64,000 bases of DNA from Mesobacillus persicus (GCF_900109925.1 NZ_FOBW01000005.1:62001-126000), one strand, 5' to 3'. Shown: positions 34,928-44,134, counted from the stretch's first letter. Notes: generated by a model from the sequence alone, not told the origin. Program-made: numbers and translations.

Positions 34928-34999
34928 GGGGACGGACCTTTTGCTTCCTAATTTATATAAATAAACCACTTAACAACAAAGAAGCAAAAGGTCCGTCCC
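34928..34999. repeat. 72-bp mini-element with perfect 19-bp inverted ends
   Basis: GGGACGGACCTTTTGCTTC (34929-34947) and GAAGCAAAAGGTCCGTCCC (34981-34999) are exact reverse complements separated by 33 bp of AT-rich DNA. It is a variant of the repeat tag (GGTCC in place of GAACC); the same variant recurs at 40455-40473. Confidence 0.8.
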
Positions 35000-35097
35000 T
35001 TTGCTTCTCTCTAGTTCGCACCACCATTTTCCCAATTCAATCATATGGTCTCATGAAAACATATTAATTAATTTTCACTCTAAAAAGGACAGCTAAG

Positions 35098-35208
35098 ATG
35101 CGAAATACTTATTTTGGAAATGACCCAGGTCGAAACGCTTCTTTTCCACGAATCAACTTGCAAAGAAGTAATTATCAGCTGTCAAAACCGACCTACCTAG
35201 AGTTGTGA
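35098..35208 (+). CDS. possible tiny gene, 36 residues
   Basis: ATG at 35098 is preceded by AAAAAGGACAGCTAAG, a usable ribosome site, and opens a 36-codon frame to a TGA at 35206-35208 (MRNTYFGNDPGRNASFPRIN at the start). It lies within an otherwise gene-free interval and no family is recognised. It could be chance. Confidence 0.25.
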   Translation: MRNTYFGNDPGRNASFPRINLQRSNYQLSKPTYLEL

Positions 35209-35217
35209 TAAGACTTC

Positions 35218-36174
35218 CTAATCCAAACTTTCCTTCAGTCTCATAACATCTTCTAATGGTAATCCAGTAATATCCGCTACCTCCTCTTCAGCCCCGCCTT
35301 TTTTTAGAATCCTTGTAGCGATTTCAATTGCTTTTTGTTTTTCTCCTTGTTCTATTCCCTCAATTCGCCCCTCTTTAAGCCCCTCTTCACGTGCCTCTTT
35401 ACGAGCGAATTTGGCGAAGGCTGTATCTTCTAATGAAAGACCCATATGTGCATCCTCCTTTTTAATTAATGGTTTTAATTCTTTATACATTTTACCTTCT
35501 GCGTTGTCCGGCAAACGTAGAATATGATCGATGAAGATAAATAGCTGTTGAATCGTTTTCCGATTCAATTCTCTTACATTCATTTTATCCTCTAAAATCA
35601 GTCTCATCAATTTTTGTTTATATTTATATTTTAAATCGACATCTTTGTTGCTGTTAATCAGATAAAATCCTGCCAAAACGGCTAAAGCAAAGGGATTATT
35701 TGATTGAAGAAGTTCTGTTTCCGATTGTGAGGCGATCCTGTAGGTATTGTAGTGGTAATTTAAATGGGTACCAAAGAATTCATAATGAAAGGAGTTCATT
35801 TTGACTGTAGAAACGTTTGAAGTAAAAATAGCAAGGGCGAAAATTCGTTGATCATACAAATCCATTACGCGGTAAAAATACTGAAACATTCTTTTACTAA
35901 AATCTTTCTTATATCCTCCTTGTACTTCAATGTGGACGAAAACCCATTGTTCCAGACCATTTTTCAATTTCAGTTTTACAAGCTTATCAGCGTAACGATG
36001 ATTGCTTTTGGAATCGGGAATAATGGTATGAAGTTCTTGTTCCAAAAATTCAGGTTGACTAGTAAAATCAATCTCTTCGTATAGCTCAGGTGAGAAAAAT
36101 AAAAGAAACTCTTCAAATAGTTCCGTAATGACCTCCTTCCATAAAAAATCATATTCTGGGTGACCAACTTCCAA
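35218..36174 (-). CDS. Rpn-family PD-(D/E)XK nuclease / putative transposase
   Basis: 318-residue protein of the recombination-promoting nuclease group (YhgA/RpnA-like). The nuclease core is recognisable as RYADKLVKLKLKNG followed by WVFVHIEVQGGYKKDFSKRM, with the D...ExQ residues, then FQYFYRVMDLY. The C-terminal third is charged and helical (FAKFARKEAREEGLKEGRIE), ending in a small helical motif (GLPLEDVMRLKESL). RpnA-type proteins cut DNA and promote RecA-independent recombination; some act in defence or as toxins. Monocistronic. Confidence 0.8.
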   Translation of the reverse strand: MEVGHPEYDFLWKEVITELFEEFLLFFSPELYEEIDFTSQPEFLEQELHTIIPDSKSNHRYADKLVKLKLKNGLEQWVFVHIEVQGGYKKDFSKRMFQYFYRVMDLYDQRIFALAIFTSNVSTVKMNSFHYEFFGTHLNYHYNTYRIASQSETELLQSNNPFALAVLAGFYLINSNKDVDLKYKYKQKLMRLILEDKMNVRELNRKTIQQLFIFIDHILRLPDNAEGKMYKELKPLIKKEDAHMGLSLEDTAFAKFARKEAREEGLKEGRIEGIEQGEKQKAIEIATRILKKGGAEEEVADITGLPLEDVMRLKESLD

Positions 36175-36270
36175 TGATCATCAACACCTTTCTTCAAACT
36201 CGACGTCAAACCCCGTTAGACTATAGCGTTAGGAGTTATTCATCGGGGACGCTTTCTTCTAGCTTTAAAA

Positions 36271-36663
36271 TTAACTCAGTATTTCACTAGTTTTTTCTCT
36301 CATTTCTTTAAATCGTTCATTTAACAGCTTCCCTACTTTTTTATCCGCATTAAAATGCATCATGATGCTCTTAATTTCGCGCCGATGGAAATGGCCTTGT
36401 TCATGAATTTTATATCCCCTGCCATTGAGTTTAAATCTAACCATAAAACTATCAGCGTTCTTCTTGTCTTCCCGGGGATAGACTTGAACAAAGTTTAGTG
36501 CTGCCTCCTGGCAGGTACAATCTGGATTCAGACAATAGGAATCTGCAATAAGAAACAGCTTTCCCATATAAGCTAAGTGGAAATAATCATTGTCTTGGTC
36601 GGGGAAAACTTCTGAGTAGCAAACAGTGTAGCCCTTAGCAATCTTTCTCAGCACAGCATGCAT
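36271..36663 (-). CDS. hypothetical protein with Cys-rich CLNPDCTCQE motif
   Basis: 130 residues. The most striking feature is CLNPDCTCQEA in the middle, a CxxxxCxC arrangement likely to bind zinc or iron, followed by LNFVQVYPRED. Similar motifs occur in uncharacterised bacterial proteins but I cannot name the family with certainty. The C-terminus is basic and helical (KKVGKLLNERFKEMREKT). No operon partners. Confidence 0.6.
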   Translation of the reverse strand: MHAVLRKIAKGYTVCYSEVFPDQDNDYFHLAYMGKLFLIADSYCLNPDCTCQEAALNFVQVYPREDKKNADSFMVRFKLNGRGYKIHEQGHFHRREIKSIMMHFNADKKVGKLLNERFKEMREKTSEILS

Positions 36664-37003
36664 AGTACCGCTCCTTAAAATGAATAATTGACCGGTAACA
36701 TTCCCATCTATTTAGTTTTCGAGTGAATTTATTTTAATAGAAAAAGTATAGTAGTGGATTTTAAATGGTGTGAATTTGAGGGGAACATTACAGGGTTTGT
36801 TATCTATCGTTCGATGAACCTCCTTTACGGAAAAATTATATCATAGTGGATAAAGGAATCTTTGGGAATCTAATAGACATTTCTACAATTTTGTGTACAC
36901 CTGAGTTTTCCTTCTCAGCTATACTTCCTAAAGACAGAAAAAAGACTGCAAGTGCATAACACCATACAGTCTTAGGTAATGAAAGAAACATATGAATCTA
37001 TTT
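36664..37003. other. gene-free region with terminator of the downstream small gene
   Basis: AAGACTG (36942-36948) / CAGTCTT (36967-36973) with a preceding A-run (36936-36943) reads as a minus-strand terminator for the gene at 37004-37186. Nothing else is evident in this 340-bp interval. Confidence 0.6.
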
Positions 37004-37186
37004 TCACACCCACTGAATCGAACCAAACTCCCCGTGAGGATGGTTTTGCAATTTGTTTCTTCTATATTCATATTCTAATTTTGTAAGTGTCATTTCATGT
37101 AACTGTTTATCGTCTTTTTTATATACGTTAAATAAGATTAGTAAATTAATAAGTTTTTGCCGTCTTTTTTCAGTATTCTTTCTCAT
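37004..37186 (-). CDS. FbpA-like small basic protein
   Basis: 60-residue basic protein (MRKNTEKRRQKLINLLILFN, then DDKQLHEMTLTKLEYEYRR, then NHPHGEFGSI near the C-terminus). The central block resembles the Fur-regulated basic protein FbpA family (LYELTLSELE pattern), small helper proteins of iron sparing in Bacillus. I do not see a clear Fur box upstream, so the assignment is tentative. The ATG at 37186 follows GGGAGTGG by 6 nt. Confidence 0.6.
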   Translation of the reverse strand: MRKNTEKRRQKLINLLILFNVYKKDDKQLHEMTLTKLEYEYRRNKLQNHPHGEFGSIQWV

Positions 37187-37429
37187 CAGGACCACTCCCT
37201 CAGTTTTTTCTTATGGTGGACACGTTTAGTTTGTCTGATTCATTTGGTTTGTTTTATTACTTACATTATAACCCTACAATTCCTACCTGTAAAGTATGAA
37301 TTAGAATTAAAAAAGGACCACTGTCGGCGTGACAGTGCCCTGATCAAGCTTTTTAACATGGCTGAGACGTGAAACATACCTGTGAACCAAGCGTCCAGTT
37401 CTCTAATGTGTAACGGACATTGAAAATCT

Positions 37430-38641
37430 CTAAACAGATGCAGACGCCTGAGGTTTCTCCACTAAAAAATGGTCCTTCTTCCCGTGAAGGAAATAGTAAG
37501 GAATCGCAGTAAACAGAATGAAAAACCCGAGCAAAGTGTAAAGTGAACTGTAACCAATTAACGGAATGATAAAGCCGATTACATACGGACCCAGCCCGAG
37601 ACCTCCATCAAGTGCATTGAAGTAAGTCGAAGTGGCGAAACCCATTCGATGAGGAGCCGTCAATTTTACCGCAATCGCCTGAGCGCAGGATTGGATATTG
37701 CCAAATCCCAAACCAATGAGCATCGCAGCAAATAAAAAGCCGAGGGTCGTGGTGGCGGTGCTCAGGACAATCATCCCTGCCGCAAAGAGAAAGAAGGCCG
37801 GATACATCACATAGTTGGCGCCTTTCGCATCCATCAATCGACCAGTAAACGGACGCGATAGTAAAATAACAATGGAATAGACGATAAAGTAGAGACTTGC
37901 AGCCTCAACAAGATCTCGTTCAAGCGCGTAAAAATTAATATACGAAAGCACACTCGAATAACAAAAAGCAACCATTAAGGTAATGAGGGCAATCGGCAAA
38001 GCTCTTGGTTCTAAAAAGTTCGCTAATTGGAACCCTCTTTTTTCACTAGTTTCCGGCTGTTCTCCTTCTATATCTGGGACATATAGAAAAAAAGCCGTCA
38101 CTAAACTCATGAGTCCCAAACCAAAGCACAGAGAAAAAATAACTTCATAGGTTGCATGTTGACTTAAATACAGTCCAATAAATGGTCCGAACGCGGCAGC
38201 CAACGCAATACTCATACTAAAAAAACCAATTCCTTCGCCTTTACGTGTTCTAGGAATGATTTGGGCCACAATCGTCCCGGCTGCTGTACCCGCTATTCCA
38301 ACCGCAATACCATGGACAAATCGCGTGGTAAGCAAAACAGCAATTCCCAGATTGATAAAATAAAGCGGAGTAGTTAGGGCGAGTAAAAGTAACCCAATCA
38401 TTAATACTTTTTTTCGACCGATTTTTTCAATCTTACGACCAATATAAAACCTTGCAATGATTTCCCCAATGATAAAAATTCCAGCGACCAACCCAGCTAC
38501 GCTAGTTGAAGCATCAAACTCCTGCATCGCATAAACCGCCATAGTCACCATCAACAGGTAAAAAATAAATGTTAAGAAAAAATTGATAGAAAACAAAAGA
38601 ATAAAGTCCTTTGTCCACAGTCTTTCTCGCGTATTCCCCAC
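37430..38641 (-). CDS. MFS transporter
   Basis: 403-residue major-facilitator protein with twelve predicted helices. The loop 2-3 signature is GRKIEKIGRKKVLMIGLLL and a related RPFTGRLMDAKGAN occurs in the second half. No substrate-specific motif is evident; the sequence looks like a drug or sugar efflux type. The start is GTG at 38641 with GGGG 9 nt upstream. About 240 bp separate it from the divergent gene on the right. Confidence 0.82.
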   Translation of the reverse strand: MGNTRERLWTKDFILLFSINFFLTFIFYLLMVTMAVYAMQEFDASTSVAGLVAGIFIIGEIIARFYIGRKIEKIGRKKVLMIGLLLLALTTPLYFINLGIAVLLTTRFVHGIAVGIAGTAAGTIVAQIIPRTRKGEGIGFFSMSIALAAAFGPFIGLYLSQHATYEVIFSLCFGLGLMSLVTAFFLYVPDIEGEQPETSEKRGFQLANFLEPRALPIALITLMVAFCYSSVLSYINFYALERDLVEAASLYFIVYSIVILLSRPFTGRLMDAKGANYVMYPAFFLFAAGMIVLSTATTTLGFLFAAMLIGLGFGNIQSCAQAIAVKLTAPHRMGFATSTYFNALDGGLGLGPYVIGFIIPLIGYSSLYTLLGFFILFTAIPYYFLHGKKDHFLVEKPQASASV

Positions 38642-38901
38642 GTTTATATCCCCTTCAGTTTAACAATATGTAACAAAACTACATCGAGTATACCATAATA
38701 CCGCTCATAATGTTCACAATAGTCAAACTATTGACGCAAGGCCCCTGTCACAACCGAATAGATCTTTTTTATAAAAAAACAGGATATAAAATCCTGGGGC
38801 ACATTCTGTATGAATCTTTCTAATTCTAAAAAAACCGGTTTCGTCATATTTTTAAAGGGTCAACCACAACTGGAATAATTTTGAAATTAGGAGGGGATGA
38901 G

Positions 38902-39594
38902 TTGAAGAAGTTTTTCGTTCTTTTCATGTTGTTGATTTTAGTACTTCCTGTCCAAACCTTTGCTACAAAAACAGATGAGTTATCAAAAGCGGTGGAGGAG
39001 GCAAACAGAGAAAAGATTTCTTATTATAAGGAAGGTTCTTCTACCATCATTCATAAAAGCCAGGAGCAGGAAATCACGATTGAAACGGTAGTCGATGATA
39101 TATCTCTACAAGAAGAAAAGGAGGCTGCCTTGCACAAAGAACTTTACGAAGAAGGAACAAGGTTGATGTCGGATGGGATGGATCAGGCCCGAACATTTGA
39201 AGAATTCAAGAAAGCCCTCACTGAAGTGGAATCCTATATAACAGAGAAAGAAGATGCCTTCGATGAGACCAAAGAGGAGTTTTTAAAAGAAAAAGTCGAA
39301 ATGGAAACTCGTAACGTGATTATGATTTCTGCCCATTATAAAACCGTGAAAGACTCCTTGTTTACAACAAAGCACCATGCCTTTTATTACTATGATCCTG
39401 ATGAAAAAGTATTGATACCCAATGACAAGGTTCGAACGGTACCGGAAGTGGAGGCATTTGAAAAGGAGTCAGCCGCCGACATTGTAGAAGATAATAACTA
39501 TTTAAACAGTTTTTATGTGGTGTTACTGTTAGCTGTGATGTGCTTCTTGCCTTATGTCATCGGAAGCTTCAAGAAACACTTGGCCCGAACATAA
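38902..39594 (+). CDS. hypothetical secreted, membrane-anchored protein
   Basis: About 230 residues. N-terminal signal peptide (FFVLFMLLILVLPVQTFA), a charged helical ectodomain (EKEAALHKELYEEGTRLMSD, then KVEMETRNVIMIS) and a C-terminal membrane helix (FYVVLLLAVMCFLPYVIG) with basic tail. The topology suggests an extracytoplasmic domain tethered at its C-terminus. No family recognised. The TTG at 38902 follows AGGAGGGG; an upstream TTG at 38881 would include that ribosome site. Confidence 0.65.
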   Translation: MKKFFVLFMLLILVLPVQTFATKTDELSKAVEEANREKISYYKEGSSTIIHKSQEQEITIETVVDDISLQEEKEAALHKELYEEGTRLMSDGMDQARTFEEFKKALTEVESYITEKEDAFDETKEEFLKEKVEMETRNVIMISAHYKTVKDSLFTTKHHAFYYYDPDEKVLIPNDKVRTVPEVEAFEKESAADIVEDNNYLNSFYVVLLLAVMCFLPYVIGSFKKHLART

Positions 39595-39913
39595 TCATTT
39601 TAACAGTCCTATTTTTTATATGATTTTTTTATTTCATTTCCTCCGAGTACATCCCATTGGATGAACAAGAGGTATCCCCTTCGAAACCTGACACACCCGA
39701 ATGACCTCGTTTCACAAAAAAACAGGTCACAGGCTCATCACAACATCGAGAATCATGATACCATCCTATGAAACAAGTAAATTCGGGATGTCGCAGGCCT
39801 TGTCCACATCAAAGTTTGCCTCTTTATAAAAGGCTGTTATCGGAAACTTTATGAGTTTTAATTTGATGCTACTAAATAAAAAATGAGTACAACCGGCCAT
39901 GTTTTTTCCGAAT
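39595..39913. other. gene-free region, nothing recognised
   Basis: 319 bp between convergent genes. No hairpin of terminator quality, repeat tag or coding frame stands out. Confidence 0.4.
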
Positions 39914-40138
39914 TCACAGTCTTTTTGCAACAGACCCCCACAACTTTAGAACAATCTTACACGAATAGTAGCTGATAAAGAAAATAAATATGACTGACAG
40001 GAGATCTCCATTAACTCCAATCCATGCGTTAGGGTCAATGTAAATCGCTCCAATGGCAGGTATAAACGAGAATACTACGGTTAAAACCAAAGCTATCATC
40101 TGCAACCTATTTACTACCTTTAACTTTTCCTTATCCAT
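39914..40138 (-). CDS. small two-helix membrane protein
   Basis: 74 residues: a short charged N-terminus (MDKEKLKVVNRLQ) and two hydrophobic helices (MIALVLTVVFSFIPAIGAIY and LLSVIFIFFISYYSCKIVL). The ATG at 40138 follows GGAGAGGTGG. No family recognised; alone on its strand. Confidence 0.55.
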   Translation of the reverse strand: MDKEKLKVVNRLQMIALVLTVVFSFIPAIGAIYIDPNAWIGVNGDLLSVIFIFFISYYSCKIVLKLWGSVAKRL

Positions 40139-40313
40139 TGAACCACCTCTCCTATCCTTAAACATTAATTACCATTACGCTCAGGCATGTCATGAGTGGC
40201 AGAAAATCCACCGAACACCTCCATATTCACCATTATAACAGTTAATCATTATGGTAAAGAAAGCAACAATCTTTGTGAAAACCGCCTTCTAAAAAGAAGA
40301 GTAAAACTTAACA

Positions 40314-40475
40314 GACCGGTATGAGTGTCCAAATAGATTGTTAAGACAAATATATGGTACAAGCAACAATGTTTTTTCAGTTTGAATTTAGCACAAAGTG
40401 AAATTAGACCTTCTCACTACCATAATGTTTGACTTTCTGTAAGCCTTATCAAAAGAAGCAAAAGGTCCGTCCCTT
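40314..40475. repeat. dispersed composite repeat ending in a tag, copy 1
   Basis: The block TTTGAATTTAGCACAAAGTG and the preceding roughly 70 bp align with 54764-54860, and both end with TTATCAA followed by a repeat tag (here GAAGCAAAAGGTCCGTCCC at 40455-40473). No frame. The remainder of 40139-40481 shows nothing else. Confidence 0.6.
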
Positions 40476-40481
40476 TGCTCC

Positions 40482-41453
40482 CTAATCCTGTTCTGCAAAA
40501 TAATGGTCAACTGCATGTTTGAATGATTCGATAAAAAACGATGTGGCTTTTTTGCTGATTTCTGCATTTGGGCTAATGATATCAAAGCCATGATAACAGC
40601 CTTTATACAATTGAAATTCTACTGGGACACCCGCTTCTTTTAAGTTCGTTACATACTGAATCGTCTCATCTCGGAACGGTTCGATATCCCCAACAAAGGT
40701 AATCGTCGGTGGAAGATGATGATAATCGGTTGCCCGGGCAGCTGCCGCATAAATCGGTACCTCTTTCTCAAATCTATCCCCTAGATATAATTTCCAAGCC
40801 CAGCGATTGGTTGTTGAATTCCAAATCGGTGCATTGTTTTCTCTTGCCGATTCCGTGATCATGCGGTCATCAATCATCGGATATAAAGGCATTTGAAAGG
40901 CAATATTTACTTCTGCAGTATCCCTAACATAAAGAGTAAGCGCTGCAGTTAAGCCTCCGCCGGCACTCTCCCCGCCTACGACAAGTTGATCTTCTCTAAT
41001 GCCAAGTTCCTTTGCATGACTCTTCATCCATAAAAGCGCAGCGTAAGAATCCTCTAGTGCCGCTGGATAAGGAGCTTCTATTGATAAACGATAATCAGGA
41101 GCGACAATCACACAGTCTCTAGCTTCAATTAGTCTTTTATAGGTACTCGCAAACAACTCAGGTATCCCTTGTGAATACCCGCCACCATGTAACCAAAGAA
41201 CCCCAGGGACATCTTTCTTTTGGTTGTGAGAGGTATAAATACAAATCCGCAATTTTGAACCATCTTTCCGCGTCACCCACTCTTCCCTCAATTGCAATCC
41301 CTCAATGGTTTTTCCTTTGCGATTCTCCGTTTGTTTCTTTACCGTGTGCATAAATTTTATATACTTCGTTTCAGTTGGTTTACTGATTAATAGATTATAA
41401 AGCCTTCCTCTCAGCCTTAACTGCTTATCAATCATTTTATTAGTGACTTTCAC
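40482..41453 (-). CDS. alpha/beta hydrolase esterase, HSL family
   Basis: 323-residue carboxylesterase of the hormone-sensitive-lipase group. The oxyanion motif HGGGYSQG, nucleophile elbow GGESAGGGLT, catalytic aspartate in FVGDIEPFRDE and histidine in KGCYHGFDI are all in order. It probably hydrolyses short acyl esters in the cytoplasm. The GTG start at 41453 follows AGGAGGT by 7 nt. Monocistronic; a repeat tag lies just beyond its stop. Confidence 0.88.
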   Translation of the reverse strand: MKVTNKMIDKQLRLRGRLYNLLISKPTETKYIKFMHTVKKQTENRKGKTIEGLQLREEWVTRKDGSKLRICIYTSHNQKKDVPGVLWLHGGGYSQGIPELFASTYKRLIEARDCVIVAPDYRLSIEAPYPAALEDSYAALLWMKSHAKELGIREDQLVVGGESAGGGLTAALTLYVRDTAEVNIAFQMPLYPMIDDRMITESARENNAPIWNSTTNRWAWKLYLGDRFEKEVPIYAAAARATDYHHLPPTITFVGDIEPFRDETIQYVTNLKEAGVPVEFQLYKGCYHGFDIISPNAEISKKATSFFIESFKHAVDHYFAEQD

Positions 41454-41616
41454 CGATTGAACCTCCTACCTCGTAAGTGACTGTTAAGCCTATTATACTT
41501 AAAATATCTCCGAGATTATGCCGATTAGTATGTTTATATTAGTTTTATTTAGGGATAAAAAAGGAAGTTAAGCTAATGGTGCAGAAGTGTTCAAGATGTG
41601 AGAGGGGATTGTTGAT

Positions 41617-42093
41617 ATGAAAAATAAAAATACAATAGTAATAGTATCTATTGTTATTATGTCTATTTTTGTTTTAGTGAATCTAATAAAGAAGGATTTA
41701 TGGGATGTTAATGCATATTTATTAAAAGAAGAAGTGTTGTCTATTGATAAATCTGTAGAAATAGTAAATTTAATGGATATAACCCCATTTGAATGGGATG
41801 TAACATATTCTTTTGACCCCTATACTCCAAAAGATACCATATATAAAACAATTGGATATAAATGGGATGAGATCAGTGAAACGGTAAGTGAAGGAATGAA
41901 CCAAATTGTTTTTCTAAAGGATGGAAAAGTAGTTTGTTATTTATATGGATACCCTGAAAACAATGGATATGGCATCTATTTTACGAGTCAAAATCAAATA
42001 GGTGTAACCTCTGCTTCAGTGCTTAGTGCGGAGGATGATTTAACTTTCCAAGTGGTAAAAAGTGATAATGTTTTATATTTGAAAAACAATTAA
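41617..42093 (+). CDS. hypothetical membrane-anchored protein
   Basis: 158 residues with an N-terminal hydrophobic helix (TIVIVSIVIMSIFVLVNLI) and an extracytoplasmic domain rich in aromatics (PFEWDVTYSFDPYTPKDTIY). The domain YLYGYPENNGYGIYF looks beta-rich. AGAGGGG precedes the ATG. The gene is noticeably more AT-rich than its neighbours, which may indicate transfer or relaxed selection. No family recognised. Confidence 0.6.
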   Translation: MKNKNTIVIVSIVIMSIFVLVNLIKKDLWDVNAYLLKEEVLSIDKSVEIVNLMDITPFEWDVTYSFDPYTPKDTIYKTIGYKWDEISETVSEGMNQIVFLKDGKVVCYLYGYPENNGYGIYFTSQNQIGVTSASVLSAEDDLTFQVVKSDNVLYLKNN

Positions 42094-42162
42094 AAATCAA
42101 ATACATCGTCAACTAATGGCGTAAGATCTCGGCGCCTGACCCCCACTGCTCTAATCGCAATT

Positions 42163-42190
42163 AAAAAAAGAAGCCCGCCATACGGCGAGC
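42163..42190 (-). terminator. terminator of hmp
   Basis: GCCCGCC / GGCGAGC imperfect stem with an A-run (42163-42169) reading as a U-run on the minus strand. GGCGCCTGACCCCCACT just to the left (42131-42147) resembles another short REP-like sequence. Confidence 0.6.
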
Positions 42191-42208
42191 AAAAGAGAAA
42201 ATGCTATC

Positions 42209-43432
42209 TTATTTAGAGGATGAAGTAGAAACTGGTTCTTCTAATTGACTGGCTGGCCCGAAGAATTCGAAATGAATGTTTTCTGCAGGTACACCCCATT
42301 CTTTAAGTGAACGATACACAATTTGCATAAATGGCAGTGGTCCGCAGAAATAGAAGTCTGCTTGATTGCTAGGTACCACTGATTTTAACCAGGCTAGATC
42401 AATGAATCCTTCTTTATCATAGTTCTTCGCTGCACGGTCTTCCGAAGTTGGTTCAGAATAAGCGACAAAGTTGTTAACATTTTTATTGTCGGTCGCTAAT
42501 TGCGCGATTTCCTCTTTTAATGCATGCACACTGCTGTTTAGTGCACCATGAATGAACGTAACTTCACGCTCTGGCTGCTGTTCAACGATCGTTTTCGCCA
42601 TGCTGACCATCGGTGTTAATCCGACCCCACCGCTGATTAAGACAGCTGGCGTTTCTTTTGCTTCAAGAACGAAATCACCAGCAGGCACGCTCGCCAAAAT
42701 TTTATCGCCTTCTTGAAGGGATTGATGTAAGTAATTTGAGACAACACCCTTGTCCTCGCGCTTCACACTGATGCGGTAAAAGTCTTTTCCTGGCGCATCC
42801 GATAAGCTGTAATGGCGGATATGTGTATAATTTTCTCCTTCTGGCTGAACTTTTACAGTCAGATATTGTCCTGGTTGATAAGAAGCAATCTCGTTTCCAT
42901 CTTCAGGTTTTAAATAGAAAGAAGTGATGACATCGCTTTCTTTTATCTTATTAGCAACAACAAAGGATCTAAATCCTTCCCAACCGCCTTCTTGCTCTTT
43001 TGCTTCTTTATACATTTCCGCTTCAATACCGATGAATGCATCTGCGATAACCCCATACGCTTCCGCCCAAGCGTCAATAATCTCATCTGTCGCTGCATCG
43101 CCTAAAACTTCCTTAATGGCCGCTAAAAGATTCTCCCCAACAATCGGATAATGCTCTGGTAAAATACCTAATGCACGGTGTTTTTCACCAATCTGTTTTA
43201 CAACCGGAATAATGGCCCCTAAATTGTCAATATTCGCTGCAGCTGCATAAACAACATTCGCCAATGCAGTTTGCTGACGCCCTTGTCGCTGATTCGCATG
43301 GTTAAAAATATTCAGAAGTTCTGGATGATTACTAAACATACGCTGGTAAAAGTGGCTTGTGATGTCCTTTCCGTGTTTTTCTAATTCTGGTACCGTACTT
43401 TTAATAATTTCAATCGTTTTTTCATTTAACAT
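42209..43432 (-). CDS. hmp: flavohemoglobin Hmp (nitric oxide dioxygenase)
   Basis: 407 residues. Globin domain (SHFYQRMFSNHPELLNIFNH, with the proximal histidine region IGEKHRALGILPEHYPIVGE), then FAD-binding RHYSLSDAPGKDFYRISVKR, NAD-binding GGVGLTPMVSMAK and the terminal FCGPLPFMQ. It oxidises NO to nitrate with O2 and NADH. It is divergent from nsrR, with two NsrR-like palindromes in the 200-bp space between them, so NO-dependent derepression is expected. Confidence 0.95.
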   Translation of the reverse strand: MLNEKTIEIIKSTVPELEKHGKDITSHFYQRMFSNHPELLNIFNHANQRQGRQQTALANVVYAAAANIDNLGAIIPVVKQIGEKHRALGILPEHYPIVGENLLAAIKEVLGDAATDEIIDAWAEAYGVIADAFIGIEAEMYKEAKEQEGGWEGFRSFVVANKIKESDVITSFYLKPEDGNEIASYQPGQYLTVKVQPEGENYTHIRHYSLSDAPGKDFYRISVKREDKGVVSNYLHQSLQEGDKILASVPAGDFVLEAKETPAVLISGGVGLTPMVSMAKTIVEQQPEREVTFIHGALNSSVHALKEEIAQLATDNKNVNNFVAYSEPTSEDRAAKNYDKEGFIDLAWLKSVVPSNQADFYFCGPLPFMQIVYRSLKEWGVPAENIHFEFFGPASQLEEPVSTSSSK

Positions 43433-43470
43433 GTTACCGTCCCCTTTTTCTCAAAAAATAGTTTATTTAC

Positions 43471-43544
43471 AAAAGATATATTTATTTTACATGTTTATAA
43501 TATAATAACAGTGCTAACAAAAGATACATTTTAAATACATCTTT
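43471..43544. promoter_or_regulatory. two NsrR-type operators between hmp and nsrR
   Basis: The clearer site (43520-43544) has arms AAAGATACATTT and AAATACATCTTT, matching the Bacillus NsrR consensus of ATAT/ACATTTTAAAT-like dyads. A weaker one, AAGATATATTTATTTTACAT, lies at 43473-43492 nearer hmp. They probably repress hmp and may autoregulate nsrR. Confidence 0.7.
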
Positions 43545-43653
43545 CATAAATTTGTCACAATTTTAGTAGAATTAGAGAAGTTAATCACTGTCACCACATT
43601 TTTTAAAAAATGATATAATGGAACTAACCAGACCATTCAAGGGGATTTTTAGC

Positions 43654-44097
43654 ATGAGGCTAACGAACTATACCGATTATTCCTTACGGGTTCTAATATT
43701 CTTGGCATTAAAAGAGGAAGATGAACTAAGCACGATAAAAGAAATTTCTGAGGTTTACAGTATTTCGAAAAACCACTTAATGAAGATCATTCATCAGCTT
43801 GGCCAGCTTGGCTATATTGAGACGATTCGCGGCCGAAACGGCGGTATCAAACTCGCCAAGAAGCCGAAAGAGATCAATATCGGAGACGTTGTATCAAAAA
43901 CTGAAGAGGATTTTCATATTGTTGATTGTTTTCAGGAAGGCGGCTATTGTGCGATTTCTCCCGCATGCAAACTAAAGCACGCACTATATGAAGCCTTTCT
44001 CGCCTTTATAAACGTCCTAAATGGATATACATTAGAAGACATGATCCATAACAGAGATGATTTGCATCAGCTATTCCAGTCAACGGTGGATCATTAG
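43654..44097 (+). CDS. nsrR: NsrR, Rrf2-family nitric-oxide-sensing repressor
   Basis: 147 residues. Winged-helix N-terminus (MRLTNYTDYSLRVLIFLALK, recognition region ISKNHLMKIIHQLGQLGYIE) and the three iron-sulfur cysteines Cys92, Cys99 and Cys105 in DCFQEGGYCAISPAC. A [4Fe-4S] cluster destroyed by NO would release DNA. The ATG at 43654 follows AAGGGGA by 8 nt; the longer reading from 43618 includes that site and is rejected. The next-door hmp gene is its classical target. Confidence 0.93.
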   Translation: MRLTNYTDYSLRVLIFLALKEEDELSTIKEISEVYSISKNHLMKIIHQLGQLGYIETIRGRNGGIKLAKKPKEINIGDVVSKTEEDFHIVDCFQEGGYCAISPACKLKHALYEAFLAFINVLNGYTLEDMIHNRDDLHQLFQSTVDH

Positions 44098-44103
44098 ATG
44101 GAG

Positions 44104-44134
44104 AAAAAGGCAGCGGTGAAGTTCGCTGCCTTTT
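44104..44134 (+). terminator. terminator of nsrR
   Basis: AAAAAGGCAGCG (44104-44115) / CGCTGCCTTTT (44124-44134). Confidence 0.85.

Noticed and set aside
35218-36174. Evidence of an active insertion sequence
   Set aside because: The protein is an Rpn-type nuclease without terminal inverted repeats or target duplications. It is treated as a chromosomal gene.
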